Numbered from the stretch's first letter, positions 24,272-33,452 are shown. The stretch: 48,682 nt of DNA from Actinoplanes sp. NBRC 103695 (GCF_030269485.1 NZ_BSTL01000046.1:1-48682); one strand, 5' to 3'. Numbers and translations: made by a program. Notes: a model not told the origin generated them from the letters alone.

Positions 24272-24934
24272 ATGCCCGAATCCACAGCAGACACCCCACC
24301 GCTGCGCATCGCCGTCCTCGGCGCGGGTAACGTCGGCCGCCCGCTGGGCCGCCACTGGCTGGCCGGCGGTCACACCGTGACCTTCGGTTCCCGGACCCCG
24401 CACCGGCTCGCCGCCCTCGTCGAGGAGTCGGGCGAGCGAGCGCGGGCGGCCACGTACCCGGACGCGGTGGACGCGAGTGACGTCGTTCTGCTCTCGGTGC
24501 CGCATCCGCATCTCGAGGAATTGCTGGAGCAGGTGGCCGACCGCCTGACCGGGAAGACCGTGATCGACGCCACGGCCCCGATCGGGCTCTCGGCGGACGG
24601 CCTGTTCGTGTCCGAGCTGGGCCCGGGCCTGACCCAGGGCAGCTGGACGGCGAAGCGGCTGCCGGGCAGTTCGGTGGCGCGGGCGTTCAGCCACCTCCCG
24701 GACGAGCTCCTCTGGTCGCGCGGGACGGGGCAGCGGCATTTCTGGGGGATGGCGGTCGCCGCGGACGACGCCGACGCGTTGCGAATCACGGAACGCCTCG
24801 TCCACGACGCGGGCTTCGTTCCGGTTCGGCTCGGAGGCCTGGACGCGTCCGAGGCGCTGGAGCCCGGTGGCGTGCTCTTCGGATACTTCTCGACGGCGGC
24901 CGGCCTGCGAAGGGCCGCGGGCATCGGCGGCTGA
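24272..24934 (+). CDS. NAD(P)-binding F420/NADP reductase-like protein
   Basis: The 220-aa protein begins with a Rossmann fold (RIAVLGAGNVGRPLGRHW, TVTFGSRTPHR) and has the VVLLSVPHPHLEELL and GKTVIDATAPIG segments of the F420-dependent NADP oxidoreductase/NmrA-like coenzyme F420 group. VARAFSHLPDEL follows, in the place of the family's KAFN motif. It may reduce a pathway carbonyl or double bond with NADPH, or act in F420 recycling. It lies 103 bases after KAS III with a hairpin between. A clear GGAG ribosome site precedes ATG 24272. Confidence 0.8.
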   Translation: MPESTADTPPLRIAVLGAGNVGRPLGRHWLAGGHTVTFGSRTPHRLAALVEESGERARAATYPDAVDASDVVLLSVPHPHLEELLEQVADRLTGKTVIDATAPIGLSADGLFVSELGPGLTQGSWTAKRLPGSSVARAFSHLPDELLWSRGTGQRHFWGMAVAADDADALRITERLVHDAGFVPVRLGGLDASEALEPGGVLFGYFSTAAGLRRAAGIGG

Positions 24935-25029
24935 GGCGGCGTTCGGGTCCCGGGACGTGGACGCCGGCGCGGGTTGTCGTGTCCGCCGGCAGATCCGCGT
25001 TCCGGTACGCCGCACCGGGAGGACGAAGT

Positions 25030-25072
25030 GACCGCCTGTCCCACCGGCCGGAGCCGGACGGGACAGGCGGTC
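25030..25072. terminator. Bidirectional terminator between convergent genes
   Basis: GACCGCCTGTCCC (25030-25042) and GGGACAGGCGGTC (25060-25072) form a perfect 13-bp stem with a 17-base GC-rich loop. It sits between the reductase and the convergent acyltransferase, where it can serve both. Confidence 0.85.
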
Positions 25073-25098
25073 GTCGCATGACCGCCGCTCGGCGTCGG

Positions 25099-26304
25099 TC
25101 AGGGCACCTCGCCGGCCCGTCCGGCGACGAGCGGCAGGGGCTCCGCGCCGTCCGCCTCCCGCCGAGCCTGCGCCGGCCTCTTCCTCGGGTTGGACCAGCG
25201 CCGGGTGATGGGACGCTCGATCCAGCTGTACAGCGCCCAGGACGCGAGGATCGAGACGCCGAGGCTGATCAGCAGCATGGCCGCGGCCTGTGGTGCGCTG
25301 TACGTCTTGCTGCCGAGCAGCTTCCACACGCCTACCAGCACGGTGAAGTGCACGAGATAGAAGGCGAAGGAGATGTCGCCGAGCCAGACCGTCACCCTGT
25401 TGCGGAAGACGGTGAAGCGACCCTCCTCGTCCGCGATGGCGCCGGCCGCGATGAGGATGGCGGCGGGGATGACGCAGACGGCTCGTGACGAGTAGATGTA
25501 CGGCGTGAAATAGCCGAGCACGTAACTGGCGACGAGCAGCGCGCCGGCCCAGACCATCCCGATGTTGCGCCAGCGCCCCGACATCACCGAGCGGGCGACC
25601 AGGATGCCGAGCACGAAGTCCAGTGCCCGCGGGAACGGCAGGATGTACGAGACGAAGTACTGGTTCACCGAGGTTTCGGGCTCCATCGGCATGAACACGG
25701 AGCCGGCCGGGACGAGATGGGTGGACAGGAAGGGAGTGGCGATGATGCCGAGGCCGGCGATCGCGATCCAGAGATTGATCCGGTTGGCCGGGATCTTCTT
25801 GATCAGGCCGAGCATGAGCGGGAACGACAGGTAGAAGACCGCTTCGACGGCCAGGGACCAACCGGCCGGGTTCACCCCGAAGTTGACGGAGAAGTCCGGG
25901 TAGTACACCTGGAGCATGAAGAAGTTGAGCACCCCGATCTTCATGTCCGTGCGGGGTGCCGCGAAGACCACCATGGCCAGCACCCAGACCACCAGATAAT
26001 TGGGAACGATCTTGAGGAACCGGCGGCGCCAGAAACGCGTTGCGGTGTCCGTCTCTCGAGCCGACCATGTCAGCACGAAACCGCTGAGCACGAAGAAGAA
26101 GCTGACGCCGAGGGCGCCGGCATGGTGTACGGAGCGGTAATAGTCGTGCACGTTCTCGGGGCTTAGCCAGGGCAGGCCCAGGTAACCGAGCAACGCCGCG
26201 TGGTAGAGGAAAACCACGAAAGCGGCCGGAAATCGCAGCCCGGTCAGCGTGTTGAGGCGAATGACCCGGGAGCGCGATGTCGCACTCATTCGGTCCGTCG
26301 ACAC
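25099..26304 (-). CDS. Membrane O-acyltransferase (OafA/acyltransferase 3 family)
   Basis: The 401-aa protein has about ten membrane helices and the acyltransferase-3 pattern: LTGLRFPAAFVVFLYHAALL with the conserved catalytic-type histidine, GVSFFFVLSGFVLTWS, FLKIVPNYLVVW, and GWSLAVEAVFYLSFPL. These enzymes move an acyl group from the cytoplasm to hydroxyls of sugars or small molecules. The GTG at 26304 has GAGGAG eight bases upstream. It may acylate the cluster product before export by the neighbouring MFS protein, or modify cell-surface glycans; position alone links it to the cluster. Confidence 0.88.
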   Translation of the reverse strand: MSTDRMSATSRSRVIRLNTLTGLRFPAAFVVFLYHAALLGYLGLPWLSPENVHDYYRSVHHAGALGVSFFFVLSGFVLTWSARETDTATRFWRRRFLKIVPNYLVVWVLAMVVFAAPRTDMKIGVLNFFMLQVYYPDFSVNFGVNPAGWSLAVEAVFYLSFPLMLGLIKKIPANRINLWIAIAGLGIIATPFLSTHLVPAGSVFMPMEPETSVNQYFVSYILPFPRALDFVLGILVARSVMSGRWRNIGMVWAGALLVASYVLGYFTPYIYSSRAVCVIPAAILIAAGAIADEEGRFTVFRNRVTVWLGDISFAFYLVHFTVLVGVWKLLGSKTYSAPQAAAMLLISLGVSILASWALYSWIERPITRRWSNPRKRPAQARREADGAEPLPLVAGRAGEVP

Positions 26305-26518
26305 GTATCTACTCCTCAGGGAATGCGGGGTCGGATAAGCGCAATTTACCCGACCATTCCCTTCGCTACCGGGGTGCGTTTATCCGGGTACTCCCAGCAC
26401 CATCGGAGCGGCTACCAGGTCGCGATAGACGTGGGTCCTGCCACCGCGACCGGAAACATTTCCGGATACTCGGTACGCCCCGCAGCGAATAAGCTTGCCG
26501 AACAATCTATTGCTGCGG
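26305..26518. other. AT-richer intergenic region with a 16-bp palindrome
   Basis: The gap between the MFS and acyltransferase genes is clearly less GC-rich than its neighbours. It contains CCGGAAACATTTCCGG (26450-26465), a perfect 7-bp inverted repeat around CA, 146 bases before the acyltransferase start. It could be an operator or the end signal of the MFS transcript. No gene is seen. Confidence 0.5.
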
Positions 26519-27934
26519 TCAGTCCCGGGACAGGGCGAGGCGGGCGAGGGCGGCGGTGCCGAGGAGGAGGACGGCGACGGTAACGAGGCCGATGCGCATG
26601 CCGGTGAGGGAGAAGCCACCGCCGGGACCGGCGAGGAGGCTGCCGAACAGGGCGACGGCAAGCGCACCGCCGGTCTGACGGAGGGAGTTCAGCAGCCCGG
26701 ACGCGGTCCCCGCGCGCTCCGGCGGGACAGCGTCCATCAGCAACGCGGTCACCGCGGGCACCGCGAGCGCCCCGCCGGTGCTCAGCGGCAGCAGCAGGAC
26801 CAGCACCAGCCACACCGGCGTGTGCGCGGCCAGCGGCAGCAGGGCCAGCATCGCCGCGATGAACACCAGCTGCCCGGTGACGATCACCGCCCGCCGCCCG
26901 ATCCGCTCCGCCAGCCGCGGCGATACCAGGTTGGTCGCCGTCACCAGAGCCGCGAGCGGGACGAACATCAGCCCGGCCGTGATCCCCGACATCCCTCGCA
27001 GCTGCTGGTAGTACAGCCCCAGCAGGAAGATCCCGCCGTAGAAGGTGGCGTTGACGGCGAACCCGACCGCGAGCGCCACGGCCACCCGGCGGTCCTTCAG
27101 CAGGCCCGGCGGGACCATGGGCTGGCGGTGTCGTGCCTCGATCACGTAGAAGGCGTAACCGGAAGCGACGGCGAGCGCGGCGGCGACCAGCACGGGGCCG
27201 CTGGTCCAGCCCAGGTGGCGGCCCTCGATCACCGCGAAGCCCAGCCCGGCCAGGGCCAGAATGGCGGTGAGCTGGCCACCGCCGTCCAGCACGGCGGGTC
27301 GGCGCGGGGAATGCGGCACCCGGATCAGCAGGCCCAGGATCACCGCGCCCACCGGTAGGTTGAGCAGGAAGACGGCCCGCCAGCCGGCCGCTTCGGTGAG
27401 CAGCCCGCCCAGCACCGGGCCGACGGCCATCGCCACGGCGCCGCCGGCCGTCCACAGCGCGATGGCGCGGGCGCGGGCGTGGGAGTCGTCGTAGGCCTGC
27501 CGGATCAGCGCCAGCGAGGCCGGCATCACGACCGCGGCCGCGGCGCCCTGTGCCACGCGTGCACCGACCAGCACGCCGATGCCGGGCGCGAGCGCGCAGC
27601 CGAGGGAGCCGAGGGTGAACAGGGCGACGCCCCAGACGTAGGCGCGGCGGGCGCCGACGCGGTCGGCGAGGGCGCCCGCGGAGAGCATCAGGGCCGCGAA
27701 CATCAGGGTGTACGCGTCAACCACCCACTGCAGCCCGACCATCCCGCTGTGGAGGGAGTCCTGGATCGCGGGCAGCGCGATGTTCACGGCCGAGACGTCG
27801 ATGGTGATCACGGCGAAACCGAGCAACGAGGCGATCAGGGCGACGCCGCTCGACTGCGGCGGTGCGGCCGGCCGGGCTCGGTCCGGCTGTGGTCGCAGCG
27901 CGGGCGCCGGCGGCGGGGACGGGGTGGCTGGCAT
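26519..27934 (-). CDS. MFS drug-export protein (DHA2, 14-helix type)
   Basis: The 471-aa protein has the EmrB/QacA-type features: first helix with ITIDVSAVNIALPAIQDSL (the D-VNVALP motif), LADRVGARRAYVWG (motif A), and GWRAVFLLNLPVG (motif C region). About 14 helices are predicted. It likely exports the cluster product with proton antiport. ATG 27934 follows GGAG; the longer upstream frame is antisense to the regulator and was rejected. It is divergent from MmyB-type regulator copy 2, which may control it. Confidence 0.92.
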   Translation of the reverse strand: MPATPSPPPAPALRPQPDRARPAAPPQSSGVALIASLLGFAVITIDVSAVNIALPAIQDSLHSGMVGLQWVVDAYTLMFAALMLSAGALADRVGARRAYVWGVALFTLGSLGCALAPGIGVLVGARVAQGAAAAVVMPASLALIRQAYDDSHARARAIALWTAGGAVAMAVGPVLGGLLTEAAGWRAVFLLNLPVGAVILGLLIRVPHSPRRPAVLDGGGQLTAILALAGLGFAVIEGRHLGWTSGPVLVAAALAVASGYAFYVIEARHRQPMVPPGLLKDRRVAVALAVGFAVNATFYGGIFLLGLYYQQLRGMSGITAGLMFVPLAALVTATNLVSPRLAERIGRRAVIVTGQLVFIAAMLALLPLAAHTPVWLVLVLLLPLSTGGALAVPAVTALLMDAVPPERAGTASGLLNSLRQTGGALAVALFGSLLAGPGGGFSLTGMRIGLVTVAVLLLGTAALARLALSRD

Positions 27935-28178
27935 GGTGAACTCCAGGGCAGGCACAGGTGACGGATCGTCGGAACGTGATCGGGCGGGCGGTCGCTGCCC
28001 GCCGGGGCCGCGGTCCGGTGTCTCGCACCCCCTGGGTCCCGGCGGCTGGGCCGCCCGCTCCGGGATCGACTCTCCGCCCCCGCGCGGCCGTCCGGCAGAC
28101 CGCGCTGTCCCCGAGGTGCGGCGTTCCAGGCCCTGACACGGCCTCCCACGGGCCTTGACCGGCTGCGACAATGGCCGG

Positions 28179-29252
28179 ATGGCGGCAGCGGAGACGAGGG
28201 GCACCGAGCTCGGCCGATATCTGAAGGCCCGGAGGGCGCAGATACGCCCGGAGGATGTCGGCCTGTCGGCGGGCGGGAGCCTGCGCCGCACGCCTGGGTT
28301 GCGCCGTGAGGAGCTGGCCGTTCTGGCCGGAGTGAGCGTCGACTACTACATCCGCCTGGAGCGGGGGCGCGAGACCAATCCGTCCCCCGCCGTGCTGGAC
28401 GCCCTCGGCCGGGCCCTGCGACTGCGCGACGACGGTTACGAACGCCTGCACGAGCTGGCGGAGCTGGCCTCGGGCCGGCCTTCCGACCTGCTGTCCGGCC
28501 CGCAGGACGCCGTCCGCGAATCGGTACTGCGGATGCTGGAGTCGGTGCGCCCGTTACCGGCCTATGTGGTGAACCGCTACAACCGCATGCTGGCGGCGAA
28601 CCGGCCCGGCCGGCGGCTGATGCCCGGGCTCTGGGACTGGCCGGAGGACCAGCGCAACGTGACCCGTTACATGTTCCTGCACCCCGTCGGCCGGGCGCTC
28701 TACGAGCCCTGGGAGGACACGGCCGCACTCTCGGTGGCGCATCTGCGCGCGGTTGCCGGGGCCGACCCCGACCACACCGAGCTGACGGCACTCGTCGGCG
28801 AGCTGGTGGTGAAGTCACCGGAGTTCGCGCGGATCTGGGAGCGGTACGACGTCTGCGAGCGCGGTGGCGGGCAGAAGTCCTTCCGGCACCCGCAGGTCGG
28901 ACCGATGACCCTGACCTACGAGGTCATGGGACTGGCCCGGACGGGCGGCCAGCGGATGGTGGTCTACCAGGCTTCCCCCGGCACCGCGGACGAGAAGGCC
29001 GTGCTCCGCTTGGACTCCACCGGCGGCCTGAGCCCCCATCGCGCCGTGCCTCTGCATCTGCTCCACGAACACGATCGAGAGCGTGAATCCCCGTACACGC
29101 AGGACGGTCCGCGCCCGGGCACACCTCCCCACCGGGGCCGCCGGGCTGAGGTGCGTCCCCACGGCGCCTCTGAGGCTGGATCCGACCGGCAAGGGCCGCA
29201 AGCGCTGGAAAGCACCCTCGGACGCCGTCCCGACCGTCAGTCGTTGAACTGA
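28179..29252 (+). CDS. MmyB-type XRE transcriptional regulator (copy 2), extended C-terminus
   Basis: The N-terminal XRE domain is clear (LRRTPGLRREELAVLAGVSV, DYYIRLERGRETNPS), followed by the PAS-like MmyB domain (AYVVNRYNRMLAANRPGRRL, PEFARIWERYDVCERG, QRMVVYQASPGTADEKAVLR). ATG 28179 was chosen; a TTG at 28155 is possible. After the usual family end (about residue 280) the frame runs on for 75 arginine/proline-rich residues without homology. This suggests a small frameshift near the end. The regulator is divergent from the MFS exporter. Confidence 0.88.
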   Translation: MAAAETRGTELGRYLKARRAQIRPEDVGLSAGGSLRRTPGLRREELAVLAGVSVDYYIRLERGRETNPSPAVLDALGRALRLRDDGYERLHELAELASGRPSDLLSGPQDAVRESVLRMLESVRPLPAYVVNRYNRMLAANRPGRRLMPGLWDWPEDQRNVTRYMFLHPVGRALYEPWEDTAALSVAHLRAVAGADPDHTELTALVGELVVKSPEFARIWERYDVCERGGGQKSFRHPQVGPMTLTYEVMGLARTGGQRMVVYQASPGTADEKAVLRLDSTGGLSPHRAVPLHLLHEHDRERESPYTQDGPRPGTPPHRGRRAEVRPHGASEAGSDRQGPQALESTLGRRPDRQSLN

Positions 29253-29263
29253 CATCGGCGACG

Positions 29264-30163
29264 TCAGCTGGGGGCGAGGGCCTGCGTGCTCCTCGAGCCC
29301 AGGACGTCGCGGTGGATCTCGAGCGTCGCCGTGGAACGGTTGAGCGTGATGTAGTGCAGGCCGGGAGCGCCTTCGTCGAGGAGCCGGCCGGCCATCGCGG
29401 TGGCGTACCCGACACCGATCCTGCGCCCTTCCGCCGGGTTGTCCCGGGCCTCCTCCAGACGCCTGGCCAGGTCACCGGGAAAGGTGGCGTGGCTCAGCTC
29501 GGCGAACCTGGCGATCTGCCGGATGTCGGTGGCCGGCAGGATCTCCGGGATGATCGGGGTGTCACAGCCGGCCGCGGCGACCCGGTCCCGCAGCCGCAGA
29601 TAGTCCTCCACGTGGAAGAACATCTGAGTGATCGCGTAATCGGCGCCGGCCTCGCATTTGGCCACGAAGTGCCGGATGTCGCTTTCCCAGTCCGGGGAGC
29701 GCGGATGCCGTTCGGGAAAGGCGGCGACACCGACGCTGAAGTCACCCGACTCCCGCACCAACGCCACCAGTTCATGCGCGTACCGGAAGCCCTGCGGATG
29801 CGGTGACCAGGGTGCGTCGGGATCCCCCGGCGGGTCACCGCGCAGTGCCAGCACGTCCCGTACTCCCACCTCCGCGTACTGACCGATGACGCGGCGCAGG
29901 TCGGCCGTCGATTGCCCGATCGCCGTCAGATGCGCCACGGGCCGAAGCGTCGTCTCGTTCACGATCCGCTCGGTGACCTCCATCGTGCGGTCCCGTGATG
30001 AGCCGCCCGCGCCGTAGGTGACCGACACGAAGGAGGGCGCGAACGGTTCGATCCGGCGGATGGCGTCCCACAGGACCCGCGTACCCGCCTCCGACTTCGG
30101 TGGGAAGAACTCGAAGGAGAAGGACCGCTCGCCCCGGGCGAGGAGTTCTCGCAGGGCGCTCAT
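29264..30163 (-). CDS. metF: Methylenetetrahydrofolate reductase
   Basis: The 299-aa TIM-barrel flavoprotein has FSFEFFPPKSEAG at the start, SVTYGAGGSSRDRTME for FAD/folate binding, HLTAIGQ, VLALRGDPPGDP and ADYAITQMFFHVEDY. It reduces 5,10-methylene-THF to 5-methyl-THF, the methyl donor for methionine synthesis. The ATG at 30163 overlaps the adoK stop (ATGA at 30160-30163); the longer GTG frame was rejected. It is the last gene of the methyltransferase-metK-adoK-metF operon. It is probably a cluster-dedicated copy next to a housekeeping metF elsewhere. Confidence 0.95.
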   Translation of the reverse strand: MSALRELLARGERSFSFEFFPPKSEAGTRVLWDAIRRIEPFAPSFVSVTYGAGGSSRDRTMEVTERIVNETTLRPVAHLTAIGQSTADLRRVIGQYAEVGVRDVLALRGDPPGDPDAPWSPHPQGFRYAHELVALVRESGDFSVGVAAFPERHPRSPDWESDIRHFVAKCEAGADYAITQMFFHVEDYLRLRDRVAAAGCDTPIIPEILPATDIRQIARFAELSHATFPGDLARRLEEARDNPAEGRRIGVGYATAMAGRLLDEGAPGLHYITLNRSTATLEIHRDVLGSRSTQALAPS

Positions 30164-31149
30164 GCTCGATTGCCTCCGGCGTTCACACAGCGTCCGATGT
30201 CCACGGAGGCGTCTGCGCCGTACGCGTCCGCGACACGGGCCCACAGATCATCACTCAGTCGATACTCCTGGGTTCCCACCGTCTCCAGAACCCTGGTGGC
30301 CAGGGCACACCCCAGCTGAGCCGCCCTCTCCTCGGTCAGGCCGCGTGACATGCCGACGAGATATCCCGCGCGGAAGCCGTCACCGACACCCGTGGGATCG
30401 ACAGCCTTCCCGGACGGCACGGCCGGGACGGTCAGGAGTGCTTCTCCGCGGGCGGCGACCGTCACCCCCTTCGCACCCCGGGTGGTGACCCAGGTGCCCA
30501 CGCGATCCAGCACCTGTTGCCTGGTCCATCCGGTGCGGTCGCACAGGAGCGCGGCCTCGTACTCATTGCTGAAGAGCAACTGTGCGCCATCGACGAGCCG
30601 GCGGGCGTCCTCGCTGTCCAGGCTGGCCAGTTGCTGCGAGGGATCTGCGGCGTACGGAATGCCCAGCTCCCGGCTCGCGAAAGCGTGGCGCTGCATGGCG
30701 ACCGGGTCGTCCGGCGCGACGACGACGAGGGCGGGTCTGCCCCCACCAGCGGTGATGTCGGCCAAACTGATGTGCCGCGCCTCAGTCATGGCCCCCGGGT
30801 AGAAGGCGGCGATCTGGTTCTGGTCCCGGTCGGTGATGCAGATGAATCTGGCCGTGTGGGACTGCTCGCTCACCCGTACGTGACTGATGTCGACGCCGTG
30901 CCCGCTCAACCAGGCGCCGTACTCGGCGAAGTCGATGCCCACGGCGCCGACCAGCAAGGGAGTGACTCCGAGCAGGCCGAGGCCGAAGGCGATGTTCGCG
31001 GCGACTCCGCCCCTGCGTACCTGGAGATCGTCCACCAGGAAGGACAGTGAGACGGTGGCGAGTTGGTCGGGCAACAGGTGCTCACTGAAGCGGCCCGGGA
31101 ATGTCGTCAGATGGTCGGTGGCGATGGACCCGGTGACGGCGATCCGCAT
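30160..31149 (-). CDS. adoK: Adenosine kinase (PfkB/ribokinase family)
   Basis: The 329-aa protein follows the actinobacterial adenosine kinase pattern: GSIATDHLTTFPGRFSEHLL, SFLVDDLQVRRGGVAANIAF, SHTARFICITDRDQNQIA, YPGAMTEARHISL, and the catalytic DPTGVGDGFRAGYL. It phosphorylates adenosine, pulling the S-adenosylhomocysteine hydrolase reaction forward. The ATG at 31149 lies one base after the metK stop; the stop overlaps metF. Together they recycle the methyl cycle for the cluster methyltransferase. A housekeeping S-adenosylhomocysteine hydrolase would be needed, and none is in the window. Confidence 0.93.
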   Translation of the reverse strand: MRIAVTGSIATDHLTTFPGRFSEHLLPDQLATVSLSFLVDDLQVRRGGVAANIAFGLGLLGVTPLLVGAVGIDFAEYGAWLSGHGVDISHVRVSEQSHTARFICITDRDQNQIAAFYPGAMTEARHISLADITAGGGRPALVVVAPDDPVAMQRHAFASRELGIPYAADPSQQLASLDSEDARRLVDGAQLLFSNEYEAALLCDRTGWTRQQVLDRVGTWVTTRGAKGVTVAARGEALLTVPAVPSGKAVDPTGVGDGFRAGYLVGMSRGLTEERAAQLGCALATRVLETVGTQEYRLSDDLWARVADAYGADASVDIGRCVNAGGNRA

Positions 31150-31150
31150 G

Positions 31151-32365
31151 TCAGACACCTGCCGCCGCGAGCAGCGCCTCGACCCGGTCCGTGCGCTCCC
31201 AGGTGAACTCCGGGAGCTCACGGCCGAAGTGGCCGTACGCGGCGGTCAGGCCGTAGATCGGGCGCAGCAGGTCGAGGTCGCGGATGATGGCGGCCGGGCG
31301 GAGGTCGAACACCTCGTCGATGGCCTTCTCGATCCGGTCGGTGCCGACCTTGGCGGTGCCGAAGGTCTCGACGAAGAGACCGACGGGCTCGGCCTTGCCG
31401 ATGGCGTACGCCACCTGGACCTCGCAGCGGGAGGCGAGGCCCGCCGCGACGACGTTCTTGGCGACCCATCGCATCGCGTACGCGGCGGAGCGGTCCACCT
31501 TGGACGGGTCCTTGCCGGAGAAGGCGCCGCCACCGTGGCGGGCCATACCGCCGTAGGTGTCAATGATGATCTTGCGACCGGTGAGGCCGGCATCGCCCAT
31601 CGGGCCGCCGATCTCGAAGCGGCCGGTCGGGTTGACCAGCAGCCGGTAGCCCTCGGTGTCCAGCTTGATGCCGTCGTCCAGGAGGGCCGTCAGCTCCGGT
31701 TCCACGACGAACTCGCGGATGCCGGGGGCGAGGAGGGACTCCAGGTCGACGTCGGCGGCGTGCTGCGAGGAGACGACGACGGTGTCCAGGCGGATCGCCT
31801 TGTCACCGTCGTACTCGATGGTGACCTGGGTCTTTCCGTCCGGGCGGAGATAGGGGACGGTGCCGTTCTTGCGGACCTCGGACAGGCGCTTCGACAGACG
31901 GTGGGCCAGGAAGATCGGGAGCGGCATCAGTGTCGGGGTCTCGTCCGACGCGTACCCGAACATCAGACCCTGGTCGCCCGCACCCTGGCGGTCCAGTTCG
32001 TCACCCTCGTGGGACCCTCCGACCCGGGTCTCGTACGCGGTGTCGACGCCCTGCGCGATGTCGGGGGACTGCGTGCCGATCGACACCGACACGCCGCAGG
32101 AGGCGCCGTCGAAGCCCTTCTTCGACGAGTCGTAGCCGATGTCCAGGATGGTGTCGCGCACCAGCTGGGCGATCGGTGCGTACGCCGTGGTCTTGACCTC
32201 TCCGGCCACATGCACCAGGCCGGTCGTGATGAGCGTCTCCACGGCGACACGGGACGTGGGGTCCTCGCGCAGGAGCGCGTCGAGAATGGCGTCGCTGATC
32301 TGGTCAGCGATCTTGTCGGGGTGCCCCTCGGTCACGGACTCGGAGGTGAACAGACGACGGGACAT
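31151..32365 (-). CDS. metK: S-adenosylmethionine synthetase
   Basis: The 404-aa protein has all family signatures: FTSESVTEGHPDKIADQISD, GAGDQGLMFGYA, and GGGAFSGKDPSKVDRSAAY with the P-loop-like glycine-rich segment. It makes SAM from methionine and ATP. It starts 125 bases after the methyltransferase stop on the same strand. The 125-base gap shows no strong promoter. Its placement between a methyltransferase and adoK-metF indicates methyl supply for secondary metabolism. Confidence 0.97.
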   Translation of the reverse strand: MSRRLFTSESVTEGHPDKIADQISDAILDALLREDPTSRVAVETLITTGLVHVAGEVKTTAYAPIAQLVRDTILDIGYDSSKKGFDGASCGVSVSIGTQSPDIAQGVDTAYETRVGGSHEGDELDRQGAGDQGLMFGYASDETPTLMPLPIFLAHRLSKRLSEVRKNGTVPYLRPDGKTQVTIEYDGDKAIRLDTVVVSSQHAADVDLESLLAPGIREFVVEPELTALLDDGIKLDTEGYRLLVNPTGRFEIGGPMGDAGLTGRKIIIDTYGGMARHGGGAFSGKDPSKVDRSAAYAMRWVAKNVVAAGLASRCEVQVAYAIGKAEPVGLFVETFGTAKVGTDRIEKAIDEVFDLRPAAIIRDLDLLRPIYGLTAAYGHFGRELPEFTWERTDRVEALLAAAGV

Positions 32366-32490
32366 GGCGTTCTCCAGGATGGGGAGGCGGTGAGACGACT
32401 CGACGTCGGTGGAGCTGAGGGGCCATCGCGGCCGGCAGCGGGATCGCCGCGGCGGCCGCGCACAGCACGCGACCGCCGGGTGCCCTCACT

Positions 32491-33300
32491 TCAGGCGACG
32501 TCTTTGGTGACGGTGATGTTGTTGAAGCTGCAGGTGGCAGAGAACTGGCGGTTGGCCCGCATCCGTTCCTTCATCTCCGCCTCGATCTCAGCCTGTTCCT
32601 GTGGTGACATCGCCAGGGTGTAGTTCCTGAATGCGGTACCCATCAGGAGATTCCAGCCTCCGTCGGCCGTCTGGTAATCCATGACGACGTCCCGGTGGGT
32701 GATCTTGATTCGTTGCCCGCCGGTCACCTCTTCGAGGACTTCCTTGAAGAAGGTGATGTCTTCCGTGACGCTCCAGGGCGTGGAGATCCGCAGGTCTTCG
32801 GTCTTGATCTGCGCCAGGTCCAGGAAGGTGCCGGCGATGGGCGTCAGAAAATTGCGCCCCAAGGTCATGGTGACCAATTTGCCACCCGGCTTGACGGCGC
32901 CCCACATCTTCGCCAGGAAGGTCCTGAGGTCGGAGGCGAAGAAGGGCCCGTTGGCCGACACGACGATGTCGTACGCGGCGGCGTCGAACTGGGCCTTGTC
33001 CATGTCCTCGACGACGAACTGGATGTTCTTGACTCCGGCCGCCTCCGCCTTCTCCTTGGCCTCCTCGATCATGGCGGGGGAGATGTCGATGGCCAGGGCG
33101 TGTCCCGCCGGTCCGGCGAGCTCCATCGCCTTGACGATCGAGTCGCCCGTCCCGCAGGGCAGATCGAGGATCCGGTCGCCTTCCTTCACCGCCATGTCGG
33201 CCAGCAGCGGTTCGCGAATCACGTCGGGGAAGGCGTCCTGGATCTTCGCGTACTCATTTGCGGCCTTCCGGAACGTGCCGCGAGAATCGAATTCAGCCAT
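32491..33300 (-). CDS. Class I SAM-dependent methyltransferase
   Basis: The 269-aa protein has motif I ILDLPCGTGD at residues 44-53, followed by ALAIDISPAMIEEAKEKAEA (motif II acidic end at ID), YDIVVSANGPFF (post II) and MWGAVKPGGKLVTMTLG (motif III region). The C-terminal third (from FKEVLEEVTGG) is a substrate-binding part unlike common families. The acceptor is not predictable; the lack of a Cys-rich or radical motif argues for O-, N- or C-methylation by direct transfer. Start ATG 33300 has AAGGAAAT upstream. A strong cluster box lies 117-153 bases upstream, so this gene heads the second operon. Confidence 0.88.
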   Translation of the reverse strand: MAEFDSRGTFRKAANEYAKIQDAFPDVIREPLLADMAVKEGDRILDLPCGTGDSIVKAMELAGPAGHALAIDISPAMIEEAKEKAEAAGVKNIQFVVEDMDKAQFDAAAYDIVVSANGPFFASDLRTFLAKMWGAVKPGGKLVTMTLGRNFLTPIAGTFLDLAQIKTEDLRISTPWSVTEDITFFKEVLEEVTGGQRIKITHRDVVMDYQTADGGWNLLMGTAFRNYTLAMSPQEQAEIEAEMKERMRANRQFSATCSFNNITVTKDVA

Positions 33301-33415
33301 TTCTTGATTTCCTTCAGGTCGGTGATCCCGGTATGGCGGGGCGATCGGTGGGAATTCAGCGGCTTCAATGTGACCGCGTCCCGCACATTCATCTTGGAAG
33401 CGCGGCACCGAAGGG

Positions 33416-33452
33416 GGAAGTGTCTCCCGATCATGGTGGTGCGAACACCACC
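33416..33452 (-). promoter_or_regulatory. Cluster box B: composite operator before the methyltransferase operon
   Basis: On the plus strand GGAAGTGTCTCCC (33416-33428) is followed, after 6 bases, by GGTGGTGCGAACACCACC (33435-33452), an inverted repeat with 7-bp arms. The same two parts with the same 6-base spacing occur at box C. It sits between the HAD stop and the methyltransferase start, i.e. in an operon-internal promoter region. Confidence 0.75.
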
